DNA of 59,339 nucleotides from Novosphingobium sp. Rr 2-17 (GTDB taxonomy: Bacteria; Pseudomonadota; Alphaproteobacteria; Sphingomonadales; Sphingomonadaceae). Below, piece after piece: positions 9,416 to 18,222 of the stretch. A program made the translations under genes and the position numbers. Where the stretch lies: NCBI RefSeq assembly GCF_000272475.1, contig NZ_AKFJ01000107.1, positions 1-59,339 of the forward strand, given 5' to 3'. Every line of letters starts with the position of its first letter. Position 1 is the stretch's first letter. Under the pieces are notes generated by a model. It was not told the DNA's origin. It saw nothing but the letters and a program-made list of their open reading frames with translations, and did not search any database.

Positions 9416-9997
9416 TTACAGGCCAAGTCTCTCTTTCAGCCGTTCGCGCGATGCTTTGAGTATCGCTGACGCTTTTCCGTCATCGTCGATAGATCGGGCC
9501 AGTGTCATTGTCCCGATCATCTCCGCCAAAACGGAGGCCGCAGTGGCTTCGGCGGCATCTCTCTCAAGTGCTGCAAGGCAGTCTGCAATCGCCTTTTCAA
9601 ACCTTTCAACGCCTTGGTTGAAGCGAGCGCGGGCCGGGCCGGGAAGCCTTGGTGCCTCGCTGGCGATGGAGGGTATGGGACAGGTCCGCTCCGGCGCGAG
9701 GCGGGCGCGATCTGATAGATAGGCGTCGATCAGCGTTGCGAGGCCTTCCGCCGGAGGTTGGTCGTCGAGATGGCGCGACACCATCGCCTTTGAGTCCTCG
9801 AACATGCGATCGATGGTGTGCGCAACCAGATCGTCGCGTGACGCGAAATGCGCGTAAAAGCCGCCCTGCGTCAGCCCGGCGCGCTTCATCAAAGCGGCCA
9901 CACCGATGCCGTTGATCCCAAGCGTGCGCATCGCCTTTGCTGCCTCATCGAGAATGCGGGCGCGGGTCCGCTGCTTGTGGGTGAGTGCCTGTTCCAT
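9416..9997 (-). CDS. TetR-family repressor of the adjacent EmrAB-like pump
   Basis: 193 aa. The start at 9997 (MEQALTHKQRTRARIL) is set by an AGGAGG seven bases upstream. The helix-turn-helix is at about residues 12-58 (IGVAALMKRAGLTQGGFYAHF), a TetR/AcrR signature with the GGFYAHF recognition helix end, followed by a helical ligand-binding domain. It is the last gene of a minus-strand set (pump MFS, decayed outer-membrane gene, regulator). The likely operator is the 18-bp inverted repeat at 12022-12039 between the MFS gene and the divergent adaptor gene. The ligand is unknown. Confidence 0.9.
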   Translation of the reverse strand: MEQALTHKQRTRARILDEAAKAMRTLGINGIGVAALMKRAGLTQGGFYAHFASRDDLVAHTIDRMFEDSKAMVSRHLDDQPPAEGLATLIDAYLSDRARLAPERTCPIPSIASEAPRLPGPARARFNQGVERFEKAIADCLAALERDAAEATAASVLAEMIGTMTLARSIDDDGKASAILKASRERLKERLGL

Positions 9998-10007
9998 CCT
10001 TCGCCTC

Positions 10008-10353
10008 CTAAGCGCCACTTTGCCATTTGCCGCCAAGGGCACGGATCGCTGCCACCGATGCACGGCCCGCTTCCGCGCGCGCATTCTCCAACTGATCGGA
10101 GGCATCGAGCAGCTCATGATCGGCATCGAAAACGTCCGCTCGTGCGATCACGCCGCTCTGATAGGCTTGATGCACCTGATCGCGTGAGGGGGTCAATGCT
10201 GTGACCTTGGCCGCATGGCGGCGGGCCGCGTTGCGTTGCGTTGCTCGGCGAGACGGGTGAGAGCGCTCTCGACTTCCGCTGTGCACGCAGTACCGAGCCG
10301 CGATAGAGCGACAGCGTCTCGGCAGTGCAAAGCAGGAGGCTTGAGAGTCGCAT
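10008..10353 (-). pseudogene. Remnant of an outer-membrane efflux (NodT/TolC-like) gene
   Basis: Only the C-terminal end of an outer-membrane factor survives: AYQSGVIARADVFDADHELL and RASVAAIRALGGKW, which match the conserved 'xYxxGxxxxxxVLDAxxxLL ... ALGGGW' tail of NodT-type proteins. Upstream similarity (TAETLSLYRGSVLRAQRKS) lies in shifted frames, so there are at least two frameshifts and most of the gene is lost. It sits between the MFS pump and TetR, where an intact outer-membrane partner would be expected. The complete NodT-type gene at 16684-18138 might serve instead (inference). Confidence 0.7.
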
Positions 10354-10364
10354 CTACATGGCCC

Positions 10365-11969
10365 TCAATGGGCCGCGCCGGGCGGCGGTAGGGTGGCATT
10401 GGAGACGGGACGGGCGAACGGGACCATCAGCAAGGCAATGGCGAACATCCAGGCCATCAGCCGGAAGACATCGTCGAACGCGATCGTCAGGGTCTCGCGC
10501 CCCACGGTGCGCGCGAGCACGCCGCGTACCATTATCATCGCATTGGAAGGGTCGGGCGTGATGGCCGACATCTTGCTGGCAAGATCCGCGATCATTGCAT
10601 TGGCCGTGGCGCTGCTGTGGCCCATTGCTTCGCCTAGTCGGAGCGCCGCGATCCGCGCATGATCCTCCAGCTGGGTGTTGACCACGGCAATGCCGATCGC
10701 GCCGCCCAGATTGCGCATGAGATTGAAAAGGCCAGAGGCATAGCGCAGCTCCGCCGGTGCGAAGCCGGACAATGCCAGGTTTACGCTTGGGACAATGCAG
10801 AGCATCAGCGCCAGTCCGCGGACGGCCTGCGGCAAGGCAAGTTCCCAAAAGCCCCATTGGCTGGTCATATGTGACGTCAGCCACAAGCTGTAGGAAAAGA
10901 GACTGAGGCCGGCGGTGATCATCCAGCGCATGTCGATCCGCTGACTTAGGCTGGATGCGATCACCACGCTCACGATCTGCGCGACGCCGACGACGAACAC
11001 CGTCGTGCCGATCTGAAGGCTGTCATAGCCGCGGACGCGCGCCAGATAGACCGGCACGAGATAGATCGATGCATACATGCCGAAACCGAGCACCAGATTG
11101 AAGATGCATGCGAAGGCGAAGGTCGGTTTGCGGAAGGGTGACAGCTTCACGATTGGGTTGGCAGAAAAGAAGGCCCGCTCCAAAAACAAGATGAACGCCA
11201 CTAGGGAAATCCATGCCGCGATCGCGATGCCCGGATCGCCAAGCCATTCCTTGCGCGGCCCTTCTTCGAGCACATATTGCAACCCGCCGAGGAACACCGC
11301 CATCGCGATGAAATGGCTCCAGTCGATCGTGGCGAACATCTTCGGATTGGGGCGATCCACGCGGATCAGAAGCGCCGCCAGGGACGCGACGATAACTCCC
11401 GGAATGATGTTGATGAAGAACAGCCAGCGCCAGTCGAGTGCGTCCGTGATGAATCCGCCGGCCGTCGGTCCGAGCGTCGGTGCGATCACGCCGACCGTAC
11501 CCAGGATTGCGGGAATCATCGCGCGTTGCTTGCCCGAGAAGATCGTGAAGCCCACCGAGAAGACCAGCGGCACCATCGCGCCGCCGGTGAACCCTTGCAG
11601 TGCGCGAAAGGCGATCATCGATTCAATGTTCCAGGCCAAGCCGCACATCAGGCTCGAGAGCGTGAACATTGCTGCCGAAAAGACGAACAGCCAGCGGATC
11701 GACATCGCCTGCCCCAGATAAGCAGACAGCGGGATCATCACGAGCTCCGCCATCAGATAGGCGGTCTGCACCCAGCTGACCTCGTCCGGACCGGCAGCCA
11801 GCCCGGCCTGGACCTCGCTCAATGAGGCCGAGACGATCTGGATATCGAATAGCGCCATGAACTGACCAAAGGCCATCACGCCGAAGATCAGGAATTTGCG
11901 TGAATCCGGCATGCTGGCGGGCTTGTCCGACCAATCCTGCCCCAGCGCCTTTAGCCGATCGATCAACAT
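10365..11969 (-). CDS. DHA2-family MFS drug efflux transporter (EmrB-like)
   Basis: 534 aa from the ATG at 11969 (MLIDRLKALGQDW); the frame is open to 12266, but that extension crosses the divergent adaptor gene. It has fourteen predicted membrane segments. Motifs include FMALFDIQIVSASLSEV (TM1 motif D1), QTAYLMAELVMIPLSAYLG, and motif C-like LGTVGVIAPTLGPTAGGFI. Proton-driven EmrB-type pumps of the inner membrane work with an EmrA-type adaptor and an outer-membrane channel. The adaptor is divergent at 12064, and the channel gene downstream is decayed. Regulation is probably by the TetR at 9416. Confidence 0.92.
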   Translation of the reverse strand: MLIDRLKALGQDWSDKPASMPDSRKFLIFGVMAFGQFMALFDIQIVSASLSEVQAGLAAGPDEVSWVQTAYLMAELVMIPLSAYLGQAMSIRWLFVFSAAMFTLSSLMCGLAWNIESMIAFRALQGFTGGAMVPLVFSVGFTIFSGKQRAMIPAILGTVGVIAPTLGPTAGGFITDALDWRWLFFINIIPGVIVASLAALLIRVDRPNPKMFATIDWSHFIAMAVFLGGLQYVLEEGPRKEWLGDPGIAIAAWISLVAFILFLERAFFSANPIVKLSPFRKPTFAFACIFNLVLGFGMYASIYLVPVYLARVRGYDSLQIGTTVFVVGVAQIVSVVIASSLSQRIDMRWMITAGLSLFSYSLWLTSHMTSQWGFWELALPQAVRGLALMLCIVPSVNLALSGFAPAELRYASGLFNLMRNLGGAIGIAVVNTQLEDHARIAALRLGEAMGHSSATANAMIADLASKMSAITPDPSNAMIMVRGVLARTVGRETLTIAFDDVFRLMAWMFAIALLMVPFARPVSNATLPPPGAAH

Positions 11970-12021
11970 GGCATGCTGGCACCTTTGGACATTCAGGGTC
12001 GACAAATGACTTTCGCAATAT

Positions 12022-12039
12022 ATATGATGATCGTCATAT
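12022..12039. promoter_or_regulatory. Inverted repeat in the divergent pump promoter, candidate TetR operator
   Basis: ATATGA-TGATCG-TCATAT: perfect 6-bp arms around a GATC centre, 18 bp in all, in the 94-bp gap between the MFS gene (start 11969) and the adaptor gene (start 12064). Length and position fit a TetR-family operator governing both directions. Binding is inferred. Confidence 0.5.
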
Positions 12040-12063
12040 CCGCAACCCAGCAGGCACCGAGCG

Positions 12064-13230
12064 ATGAACGTCGAAGCAAGAAGCGAGCAGATCGCAGCGG
12101 GGAGACTGCCGGAGGCCGGTGACGGTCCGGGCGGCGGGAGCGGCGCATCCGATGCAGCGGCTGAACGGCGAATTTCGTCGCGCACCTTGCTGGTCTCCGG
12201 CTTGGCAATTGCGGCGGCTATCGCCGGGGTTGTCTGGATCACTGCGACGCCGACCAGCGAATCCACCGATGATGCCTATGTTGCGGCGGATGCGACGACG
12301 GTCGCTCCGAAGGTGCGTGGGCTGGTCGAGTCCGTTCTGGTGCGCGATAACCAGCATGTGCGGGCAGGCGATCCGCTCGTACGGATCGATTCCGAAGAAT
12401 TCGATGCCAAGGTCGACAGCGCGGCGGCCGATGTCGCAGATGCCGAGGCGGACATTGCTGCGGCGCGTGCTGCGCTCGTCAGCCTCGATGCCGAGCAGCG
12501 GCTGGCCTCAGCGAACGTCGTGGCGACCCGTACCGCCATCCGATCAGCCGGTGCGGAAGCCGATCGGGCAGACGCGGACCGCAGGCGCTATGATGCGCTG
12601 GTTGCTTCTGGCGCGGTGGCATTACGCGATGCGGACACCTATCGCGCTGCCGCAATCACCGCGCAGCAGTCTTCTGCTCGTGCGCACGCCATGCTGGCCG
12701 TGTCGGAGCGGGAGAGCGGGGTAACAGCGGCCAAGCGGGCAATATTGCTGGCTTCGCTGCAAAAAGCGCAGGCCGCACATCTGCGCGCGGTCGCTTCCCT
12801 CAATCTGGCGCGTCAGGACAATAAGCATACGTTGATCCGCGCCGCCATCGATGGTGTCGTTGGCAACCGCCAGGTGCGGGTGGGCGATTATGTCCAGCCC
12901 GGATCGCGACTGCTGACATTGGTCCCGCTGGGCGCTGTCTATGTCACAGCGAATTTCAAAGAAACGCAGACCCGCCACATGCGTGAAGGCCAGCCGGTAG
13001 CGGTCGAGGTTGATGCGCTCGATGGCCCGGCACTCAAGGGGCGAGTGGATAGTCTCGCACCGGGTTCCGGCTCGACCTTTTCGCTGCTGCCGTTCGAACC
13101 GGGCACGGGCAATTTCACAAAAATTGTCCAGCGCGTCCCTGTGCGTATCCGATTCGAGCCCGGCCAGCCACGCGTAGCCGAACTGTGGCCAGGTCTTTCG
13201 GTAACTACCAAGGTAGGGCTCAGCCATTGA
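12064..13230 (+). CDS. HlyD/EmrA-type membrane fusion (adaptor) protein
   Basis: 388 aa. There is a short cytoplasmic N-terminus rich in Gly, Ala and Glu, one membrane segment at about residues 41-62 (TLLVSGLAIAAAIAGVVWIT), then the lipoyl/biotinyl half-motif (TDDAYVAADATTVAPKVRG). A long Ala-rich coiled-coil hairpin (about 105-215) and the beta-barrel with DGVVGNRQVRVGDYVQPG follow. The protein links an inner-membrane EmrB pump to an outer-membrane channel across the periplasm. It is divergent from its pump and heads a plus-strand set with SDR and GST genes, consistent with a xenobiotic response. Confidence 0.92.
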   Translation: MNVEARSEQIAAGRLPEAGDGPGGGSGASDAAAERRISSRTLLVSGLAIAAAIAGVVWITATPTSESTDDAYVAADATTVAPKVRGLVESVLVRDNQHVRAGDPLVRIDSEEFDAKVDSAAADVADAEADIAAARAALVSLDAEQRLASANVVATRTAIRSAGAEADRADADRRRYDALVASGAVALRDADTYRAAAITAQQSSARAHAMLAVSERESGVTAAKRAILLASLQKAQAAHLRAVASLNLARQDNKHTLIRAAIDGVVGNRQVRVGDYVQPGSRLLTLVPLGAVYVTANFKETQTRHMREGQPVAVEVDALDGPALKGRVDSLAPGSGSTFSLLPFEPGTGNFTKIVQRVPVRIRFEPGQPRVAELWPGLSVTTKVGLSH

Positions 13231-13252
13231 CCATCCAGGAAGGATTTTCCGT

Positions 13253-14077
13253 ATGACTGACATTAAGGGAAGCGCGCTGATCACGGGCGCGTCCTCTGGC
13301 CTCGGTGCAATATATGCTGATCGCCTCGCCAGGCGTGGCTACGACCTGATCCTGGTTGCGCGCGATACGGCGCGGCTCACCGCGCTCGCCAAGCGATTGC
13401 GCTCGCAGACCGGTCAGGTCGTGACCATTCTCACTGCAGACCTCACGGATCCTGCGCAATTGAGAATGGTGGAAAGCCGACTGGACGAAGACTCTTCGAT
13501 CACGATGCTGGTGAACAATGCCGGCATGTCACTCAGCAGCCCACTTCTCGAGGCAGACACGGATCAGGTCGACCGGTTGCTCGCACTCAATGTGGTGGCG
13601 ACGACCCGGCTCGCCCGCGCCGCGGCGCGCGGATTTGTCCTTCGCAAGGCCGGTGCGATCATCAACATCGCCTCTGTGCTCGCGCTCGCGCCTGAGATGT
13701 TCGAGGGAGTCTATAGCGGGTCCAAGGCCTATATGATCAACCTCAGCCACTCTCTGGCGGCGCAGACCGCTGCTACCGGGGTTCGTGTTCAGGTCGTCCT
13801 CCCGGGCGCCACCCGGACCGAGATATGGGAGCGATCGGGCAAAAGCCTTGATACGATTCCCGCTGAATGGCTGATGGAGGCCGATGATCTGGTCGATGCA
13901 GCCCTGCTCGGTTTTGACCGAGGCGAGCATGTGACCATTCCGCCATTGGCGGATGTAGAACAGTGGAATGCACTGGAGGCGGCCCGCGAGGCGATGTTGC
14001 CCAACCTCTCCCGCAAGGATGTGGCGGCGCGTTATCGCCCTACGTCGCTCGACGATCCGACTTCAAAGACGGGATAA
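13253..14077 (+). CDS. Short-chain dehydrogenase/reductase
   Basis: 274-aa classical SDR. The cofactor motif TGASSGLG is at 11-18, the structural NNAG at 88-91, the catalytic Ser141, Tyr154 and Lys158 are in IINIAS and YSGSKAY, and a post-catalytic VLPGATRTEIW region follows. The SDR starts 22 bp after the adaptor gene, so co-transcription is likely. Substrate unknown; NAD(P)-dependent reduction or oxidation of a small carbonyl or alcohol. Confidence 0.92.
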   Translation: MTDIKGSALITGASSGLGAIYADRLARRGYDLILVARDTARLTALAKRLRSQTGQVVTILTADLTDPAQLRMVESRLDEDSSITMLVNNAGMSLSSPLLEADTDQVDRLLALNVVATTRLARAAARGFVLRKAGAIINIASVLALAPEMFEGVYSGSKAYMINLSHSLAAQTAATGVRVQVVLPGATRTEIWERSGKSLDTIPAEWLMEADDLVDAALLGFDRGEHVTIPPLADVEQWNALEAAREAMLPNLSRKDVAARYRPTSLDDPTSKTG

Positions 14078-14143
14078 AGGCCGTTCGGCACCGCGCGCAT
14101 CACTGGCGCGGGAAGCTGGCGGAACAATATGGGGAGTGTATCA

Positions 14144-14779
14144 ATGAAAGACGCCGACCGATCTATCGAACTCATCGGTGCGAGGACCGGAAATTGCCTG
14201 CGTGTGGCAATTGGCTTCGAAGAGACCGGATTGCCCTATCGAACTCGCTCCATCGACCTGCGCCATGGAGAACATCGGGAGGCGGACCATCTTGCGCTCA
14301 ATCCTGCCGGAAAGGTGCCGACGATCATTGACCGCTCCCGCGGCGATGCATTCGTGCTCTCCCAGTCCAATGCTATTCTGATGCGTCTGGACGGTCTGCG
14401 GCCAGGTGTGCTGCTTCCGCTCGGCCTGACAGAGCGGTCCGTCGCGATGGAGCGCTTCTTCTATTTCATCACAGATGCCATTGGGCCAAGCCATGCCGCC
14501 TTCTTTCTGCGGAACAGTGGGGACAAGGTCGGCAGCGCAGCACTCGACGCACGATCTGTGGCAGCAATTCAGGACGCAAGCCGGTTTGTCGAGAATAGCG
14601 CGTTCATGGCCGGCGACGCCTTCTCGCTTGCCGACATCGCTGCCTTTACGATTGCTGCGGCATGTAAACGCCACATCGATTGGGCGAAAGCACCCCGTCT
14701 TCAACAATGGTATGGGGCGATGGAGGAGCGACCCGGCGTGCAAAGGGGCATGGCGGCGTTCGACACAGCAACTAGCTAG
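14144..14779 (+). CDS. Glutathione S-transferase-like protein
   Basis: 211 aa from ATG 14144, placed eight bases after GGGGAG; an in-frame ATG at 14129 would overlap that RBS. The N-terminal thioredoxin-like domain contains NPAGKVPTIIDRS and SQSNAIL (the cis-Pro and glutathione gamma-glutamyl-binding Ser region). The C-terminal all-helical domain contains AGDAFSLADIAAF, the GST N-capping box. Gene order (pump adaptor, SDR, GST) suggests glutathione conjugation and export of toxic compounds. Confidence 0.88.
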   Translation: MKDADRSIELIGARTGNCLRVAIGFEETGLPYRTRSIDLRHGEHREADHLALNPAGKVPTIIDRSRGDAFVLSQSNAILMRLDGLRPGVLLPLGLTERSVAMERFFYFITDAIGPSHAAFFLRNSGDKVGSAALDARSVAAIQDASRFVENSAFMAGDAFSLADIAAFTIAAACKRHIDWAKAPRLQQWYGAMEERPGVQRGMAAFDTATS

Positions 14780-14917
14780 CGGCAATTTGCAGTGCGCCAG
14801 GCGTCTTGTGCCTGGGCTGCCATCTTCTGCCCGGACAAACGCGCGAAAGATATTCGCGCCGGAGGCAATCTGGCAGGACGTGCACGCGACCACGATAAGA
14901 GATCGGGATGGCAACGC

Positions 14918-15094
14918 CTATATGGTTTTGCCCTCCTTCAATTCCGCGCGAATGGCGATCAACTCGGCTTCGACTGCCGCTACTCTCATCTCGAGCCATT
15001 GGGCTTCTGTCATTTCGGCCGCTTCGACGAAGCGATACACCCAATGGCAAAGACGGACGAAAAATCCTGGACGGCGGTTTAGGGCATCAGACAT
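14918..15094 (-). CDS. Small protein, 58 aa, co-directional with the ProA-like gene
   Basis: Translation of the minus strand from ATG 15094 gives a 58-residue protein starting MSDALNRRPGFFVRLCHWVY and ending in a charged helical segment (AEMTEAQWLEMRVAAVEAEL). A GGAAGGA lies nine bases upstream. It starts 38 bp after the stop of the ProA-like gene, so it is probably the last gene of that transcript. The N-terminal basic/aromatic part plus the C-terminal amphipathic helix looks protein-like, but I recognise no family. Its short length is the main doubt. Confidence 0.55.
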   Translation of the reverse strand: MSDALNRRPGFFVRLCHWVYRFVEAAEMTEAQWLEMRVAAVEAELIAIRAELKEGKTI

Positions 15095-15132
15095 CGGCTC
15101 ATTGTCCTTCCATTCTGTCAGTTCAGGCTCAA

Positions 15133-16656
15133 TTAGCGCCGCAATTGTCCGTCAGACTGGCGCATGCGGAGACGCACGGTGTGAACAGCGGCTCCGGTAA
15201 GAATGGAACTGCGACCGAGGGGACGCCCGAATGCCCAGTTGGACAGACCCAGTTCGGGTTCTTGCAGCGCAAATTGCCCATCAACCCAACGGGTGAAGCC
15301 GTCCCCCACAAACGGCGCATCAACGATCTTGTAGAATAAATCCTGTGCTGCAGGGTCCTGCGCGATAAGCGTCGCTATGAACCGGGGAGAATACTCGTTT
15401 AGCAGCCGGATCCCGTGCTCAAGGTCATCGACAACCGCCAACGTTACCTCGGGCGTCCCTTCCCATTCCCATTCCTCACCAAGCCGGTCCAACGTTAGAG
15501 TGGATGCGAACGGCTCTGTGCGGTCCTGGCCGCCGCGATCCACCAAGACCTGCAGGTCGAAAAGAGCCTTGTCGAGATACTGCTCCGATCCCGCCAGCAC
15601 ATGAAGTCTGCCCGTTTTTCCGAGCCGCGCCGCTGCCGCGCGCAGTTGGTTCACGAAGACCGGAACGAGCTTGTCAGCCTGCGGCTTGACGATGAGGCAG
15701 GTGTTGAGCGTGTTGCAGACCTTGCGATCCAGCGATGATTCAACAGCGGCGGCGAAGCGCTCTTCTGAGGCTGACGTGTCGGCGATGAGCCATGCGCCGC
15801 CAACGCCATGAAGGCTGACGGGAATGCCGGACTGGGCTGCGAGGTCGCCGAGCCGCTGCACGGCTGCTCCAGAGCCACGGGCGACCGCGAGCGCCAATCG
15901 CTTATCTGTGAACAAGGCCCATGCCGCCTCTCGACCAAGGCGCGGCAATAGCCCGACTGTGCTCGCTGGCAGCCCGGCGAGGTGCAAGGCGGGCTTCAAC
16001 GCAGTGTCGTAGATGGCAGTGGCGGTCTCCGACGCATCGTCCCCGATCCGAAGCACTGCGGTGTTGCGAGATGCAATGACACCGCATGCATCGACCAGAA
16101 CGTTCGGCCGGCCCTCGAAAACGAAGCCGATCGTCCCGACAGAATCCCGGTGCGCTTCAATGCTCCATCCTTCGTGTTCGATCATGCTGATCGGCGCCTC
16201 GGCGCGGCGGGCCATCGCGGACCAAGTGCGCAGGCCGTGAACCATTTCGCGACGCGTCTCGAGGCGAAGCGTAAGGCGACCGACATCGCGCCCCACATCC
16301 CTTGCGCGCGCGACGTCACGGAGGTTGGCCAGCTCGATCTCGCTCCAAACGTCGTCAGTATCCAGTCGGTCAGCGAAGTCGTCGAAGAATTGGCCTATTG
16401 CTTCGGCGGACGCGGCGCTAACGCTCCGCAGGGCAGCCTGGGCACCGGAGATCGCTTGGTAGACTGTTCGGCGGGTGCTTGCGGTGACATGCAAAAGTTC
16501 CCCATCGCTCTGACAGATGATGAGTGCATCGCCAGGCTTGAATGCTGCGGCGAGCTGGGCACCGACCCGAGCAAACCGGTCAGCACCGAAGGGGACGATC
16601 ATCCCGGCTTCCAGTAGGAGCAACGGTTCCCCCGGGGCGGTGAGTTGCAAGGCCAT
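15133..16656 (-). CDS. ProA-like aldehyde dehydrogenase with an N-terminal extension
   Basis: About 507 aa from MALQLTAPGEPLLL. From about residue 95 it resembles glutamate-5-semialdehyde dehydrogenase: RPNVLVDACGVIASRNTAVL (nucleotide-binding region), ISVSLHG-type loop (IPVSLHGVGGAW) and a catalytic Cys in DRKVCNTLNTCLIVK. ProA is usually about 415-430 aa, so the first ~90 residues are extra and look like a small separate domain. Proline biosynthesis proper is doubtful; a dedicated acyl-phosphate or semialdehyde reductase in the detoxification cluster is equally possible. Its stop is 38 bp from a small gene, and it lies 27 bp downstream of the NodT gene on the same strand. Confidence 0.8.
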   Translation of the reverse strand: MALQLTAPGEPLLLLEAGMIVPFGADRFARVGAQLAAAFKPGDALIICQSDGELLHVTASTRRTVYQAISGAQAALRSVSAASAEAIGQFFDDFADRLDTDDVWSEIELANLRDVARARDVGRDVGRLTLRLETRREMVHGLRTWSAMARRAEAPISMIEHEGWSIEAHRDSVGTIGFVFEGRPNVLVDACGVIASRNTAVLRIGDDASETATAIYDTALKPALHLAGLPASTVGLLPRLGREAAWALFTDKRLALAVARGSGAAVQRLGDLAAQSGIPVSLHGVGGAWLIADTSASEERFAAAVESSLDRKVCNTLNTCLIVKPQADKLVPVFVNQLRAAAARLGKTGRLHVLAGSEQYLDKALFDLQVLVDRGGQDRTEPFASTLTLDRLGEEWEWEGTPEVTLAVVDDLEHGIRLLNEYSPRFIATLIAQDPAAQDLFYKIVDAPFVGDGFTRWVDGQFALQEPELGLSNWAFGRPLGRSSILTGAAVHTVRLRMRQSDGQLRR

Positions 16657-16683
16657 GAGCAAGGCTTTCGTGCGAACGCGGGA

Positions 16684-18138
16684 TCAGTTCCGCGCGACGA
16701 GTTGCTGGGGAGCATCCCACCCGCCACCAAGTGCACGGAACGAGGAGATCGCCGCGCGGGCCGACTCTGTTTGCGCCTGCGCCCGTGCGTCGCGCGTCGC
16801 TAACAACCGCGTATCGGCGTCAAGTACCTCTATAAGACTGACCACGCCGCCTTTGTACGCAGCGTTCGATGCATCACGCGCGCGCAATAGTGACTTTTCG
16901 CCATCGGCCAGGATACGCTCCTGCGCTTCGCGCTTAACGAGCGACGAGAACGCGTTCTCGACGTCTTCTGATGCTCGCAGCACTGAGAGCTTATAGGCCG
17001 CCAACGCCTCTGCATTGGCACCCCGCGCCGCCTTAATTTCTGCATCGACGCGACCGAAATCGAACAGCCGCCAACGGAGGCCGAGGAAGCCCTGCGCTTG
17101 CGTGGCAGAGCCGCTGAACAGAAAATTCGATCCTTGCCCCGTTGCTGTGCCCAGAAGGCCCGACAAAGAAAACTTCGGATAATATTCGGAGATTGCTTGC
17201 GCGATACGCGCGTTCGATGCGGCGAGCCTGCGCTCAGCGATGATCAGGTCCGGGCGACGGCGCAACAACTCGGCGGGGCCGCCTGCGCTGGCGATTGAAG
17301 GTGCGACAGGTATCTGCGCCACTGGCTCAAGGCTCAACCTATGGGTTCCTGGCTGGGAGCCCATGATCACGTCCAGAGCGTTCATCGCAACATCGAGGCC
17401 GTTTTCAAGGACAGGAACGGTTGCACGAACCTGAGCGTATACGCCCTCGGCTTGACGGAGTTGCAGTTCAGCCGCGATGCCCTTGCGATATTGCAGGCTC
17501 ACCATCTCGACAAGCTTCGCCTGGGTGTCGACTTGCCCACGGGCAATTTCAATACGCTGCTGTAGGCTGCGGATCGTGATGTAGATGTCGGCGACCTGTG
17601 CCGCGACGGCGAGGCGCGCTGCAACCGCTCCGGCCTGGGACGCCTGATAGTCCGCAGCGGCCGCCTCATGGCCTCGGCGCAACCCGCCGAAGACATCGAT
17701 CTCCCAACCCGCAACGACATTGCCATCGTAGGATTCAAAGTCGCGCGGCTGATTGAGGGCGTGTGCAAGTGCTCCGACGCCAGCGTTCTCGGTGGTTCGC
17801 ATATAGCCAGCAGAGGCCGCGATCGATCCCGACGGCAGGAGGGCGGCGGTGGCAGCGTTGAGGCCGGCCTTCGCCTGGCGGACACGAGCGAGCGCCTGCT
17901 CTATGTCGAGATTGCGCTCCTGCGCCTCGTCGATGAGGCTGACGAGCAGTGGGTCGTTGAACCCTTCCCACCAGCGGGCAAGTTCGGCCGGTCGGTTTGA
18001 CGGTCGCGCGTCGACCTGCGCCTGGCCCATGAAATCCGCTGGTGCTGCGAGACGGGGATGTTGATAATCGGGACCGACGGCGCAACCGCTGAGCAAGCCA
18101 GCGAGTAGAAGGGCTCTGGAGGCGAGGTGATTGCACAT
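16684..18138 (-). CDS. NodT-type outer-membrane lipoprotein, RND efflux channel
   Basis: 484 aa from ATG 18138. The N-terminal signal is a lipoprotein type (MCNHLASRALLLAGLLSGC, lipobox LLSGC, Cys19), followed by the conserved CAVGPDY start of NodT proteins. Two OEP repeats follow, each with a long coiled-coil (ALARVRQAKAGLNAATAALL; AYKLSVLRASEDVENAFSSL), ending in SFRALGGGW. It forms the outer-membrane duct of a tripartite pump. It is divergent from the TetR gene at 18223, with a TGACCA-N10-TGGTCA operator in the gap, and so is probably co-regulated with the RND genes at 18905-23151 on the other strand. Confidence 0.93.
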   Translation of the reverse strand: MCNHLASRALLLAGLLSGCAVGPDYQHPRLAAPADFMGQAQVDARPSNRPAELARWWEGFNDPLLVSLIDEAQERNLDIEQALARVRQAKAGLNAATAALLPSGSIAASAGYMRTTENAGVGALAHALNQPRDFESYDGNVVAGWEIDVFGGLRRGHEAAAADYQASQAGAVAARLAVAAQVADIYITIRSLQQRIEIARGQVDTQAKLVEMVSLQYRKGIAAELQLRQAEGVYAQVRATVPVLENGLDVAMNALDVIMGSQPGTHRLSLEPVAQIPVAPSIASAGGPAELLRRRPDLIIAERRLAASNARIAQAISEYYPKFSLSGLLGTATGQGSNFLFSGSATQAQGFLGLRWRLFDFGRVDAEIKAARGANAEALAAYKLSVLRASEDVENAFSSLVKREAQERILADGEKSLLRARDASNAAYKGGVVSLIEVLDADTRLLATRDARAQAQTESARAAISSFRALGGGWDAPQQLVARN

Positions 18139-18162
18139 GTGATTTCCATCGAGATTAAGCTG

Positions 18163-18184
18163 TGACCAATGTATGTTTTGGTCA
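18163..18184. promoter_or_regulatory. 22-bp operator-like inverted repeat between nodT and tetR
   Basis: TGACCAA-N8-TTGGTCA, seven-bp perfect arms. The outer hexamers TGACCA-N10-TGGTCA recur in degenerate form with identical spacing at 18846-18867 upstream of the RND operon. It is likely bound by the TetR encoded at 18223 to repress nodT, itself and the pump (inference). Confidence 0.6.
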
Positions 18185-18222
18185 TCAGTTGTCAATCCGC
18201 ATGGATGGCTTATATCGAAGCT

